A stretch of DNA of 64,000 nucleotides from Leptospira sp. WS4.C2 (lineage in GTDB: Bacteria; Spirochaetota; Leptospiria; Leptospirales; Leptospiraceae): NCBI RefSeq assembly GCF_040833985.1, contig NZ_CP162139.1:1694001-1758000 (forward strand), given 5' to 3'. Position 1 is the first letter of the stretch, and each line of letters begins with the position of its first letter. The notes below the pieces were generated by a model. It was not told the DNA's origin. It worked only from the letters and a program-made list of their open reading frames with translations, and searched no databases. The position numbers were made by a program, and so were the translations under genes. Shown piece by piece: positions 63,362 through 64,000 of this stretch.

Positions 63362-64000
63362 ATGTTATCATTTGACCAATACCTAGCTATCGATTATGGT
63401 TCGACGTTTCTAAAAGGAGTACTTTTTAAAAAGGTACTCGGCAAAGTAGTGATCCTTCGAACGGAGAGCCTTCCCGTGGTGGAACTGGACGAATCCGAGG
63501 GAGATCCCTTCGAATATAATATCATTCGTTTCATTCAAAGTTTTTTTCCAGAAGAAAACAGATTCCTTCTCAACCTGGGAATCCACAATCTTTTTGTTCG
63601 AGATCTCACCGTACCTTTGGTTTCCGAAAAAGCCATCCAAGAAGTATTACCATTTGAAGTAGAAAATTTAGTTCCTTATCCTATGGAGGAATTGGAAGTC
63701 ATTGGTAAAACTTGGAGATCGAATAAAGAAAACTCAGAAGTCATTTCTTTTAATGTCCATCATTCTGAATTACTTCGGGCATTAAAACCATTTGCTAAGG
63801 GAGATCTTTCCTTATCTTGTTTGTCTCTGGACTCTTTTGCTCTTTCTTCTCTAGTGACAAAAAACTATCCATTGTTACTCGCAGAGCAAACTATACTGCA
63901 ATTGGATTTGGGTGGAAAATATAGCATTCTCAATGTTCTCTTTGAAGGGAAACTACGCCATACTCGCCAAATATATATTGGTGGTGAAGATGTAAGTTTG
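63362..64000 (+). CDS. gspL: Type II secretion protein GspL / PilM-like (partial)
   Basis: The gene runs off the right edge; 213 codons are visible from ATG 63362. An actin-like ATPase fold is seen: a first phosphate loop LAIDYGSTFLKGVLF, a LPFEVENLVPYPMEE segment typical of GspL/PilM, and the second loop LQLDLGGKYSIL. GspL recruits GspE to the platform. The PilM-like sequence suggests the PilM fold of GspL. Confidence 0.85.
   Translation, partial: MLSFDQYLAIDYGSTFLKGVLFKKVLGKVVILRTESLPVVELDESEGDPFEYNIIRFIQSFFPEENRFLLNLGIHNLFVRDLTVPLVSEKAIQEVLPFEVENLVPYPMEELEVIGKTWRSNKENSEVISFNVHHSELLRALKPFAKGDLSLSCLSLDSFALSSLVTKNYPLLLAEQTILQLDLGGKYSILNVLFEGKLRHTRQIYIGGEDVSL

Overview
The window looks like a chromosomal segment of a spirochaete of the genus Leptospira, most likely one of the saprophytic (L. 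biflexa-like) species. The evidence is the combination of a diderm envelope with heptose/Kdo LPS genes, spirochaete-type lipoprotein signals (hydrophobic stretch ending in a Cys that is not preceded by a strict LAGC), frequent TTG start codons, the split heptose-phosphate kinase/adenylyltransferase pair, an Omp85/BamA of about 950 residues, and a base composition that by eye is near 40% G+C. The species call is inference; no database was searched. No phage, transposase, CRISPR array or obvious genomic island is present.

Layout. 1-129: start of a secreted, perhaps TonB-dependent, outer-membrane protein running off the left edge. 262-431: tRNA-Cys(GCA) and tRNA-Leu(TAA), followed by about 300 bp of non-coding DNA with two copies of a hairpin-rich repeat. 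729-4798: envelope sugar genes (O-antigen polymerase/ligase-like protein, family 2 glycosyltransferase, GmhA). 4785-7792: a lone ABC ATPase, a membrane FHA protein and a lipoprotein. 7870-11278: leuCD, a secreted FKBP, and an atypical cysteine-synthase-fold protein. 11275-12981 (minus): cyclic-nucleotide-binding patatin phospholipase, divergent from recN. 14896-21016: ExbB/ExbD-like pair, bamA and a UvrD/PcrA helicase. 21035-27805: CysQ-like phosphatase, family 4 glycosyltransferase, TlpA-like thioredoxin lipoprotein, long-chain acyl-CoA synthetase and a LON-substrate-domain protein.

27860-40365 is a coherent LPS and regulatory block: hldE1/hldE2-type genes, pyrG, kdsA, lptC-lptA-lptB, rpoN, hprK, ptsH and an NtrY/NtrX-like two-component pair. 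40367-47958 is an information-processing block: degenerate uracil-DNA-glycosylase-like protein, priA, fmt, a PASTA membrane protein, rpe, then rpsP-khpA-rimM-trmD-rplS ending in a terminator. 47958-52957 carries rnhB, a possible FliK-like gene, an orphan FlhB C-terminal domain, a degenerate HD-GYP protein, yraN, a 66-residue protein and comM. From 53446 to the right edge lie a LysM/M23 peptidase and a tightly packed type II secretion operon, gspC-D-E-F-G-H-I-J-K-L, with gspL cut by the window end.

I did not find an obvious new multi-gene system. The points most worth a second look are proteins that keep their family architecture but have lost diagnostic residues (NtrX-like regulator without GAFTGA beside rpoN, PriA with half of its zinc cysteines, HD-GYP with AD for HD, cysteine-synthase fold without the substrate loop, UDG-like protein without its active-site motif), a PASTA protein in the position where Firmicutes carry PrkC, an rnhB without any ATG/GTG/TTG start, and perfect inverted repeats in two divergent promoter regions. 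Many genes overlap their neighbours, and all four convergent pairs have overlapping or abutting stop codons.
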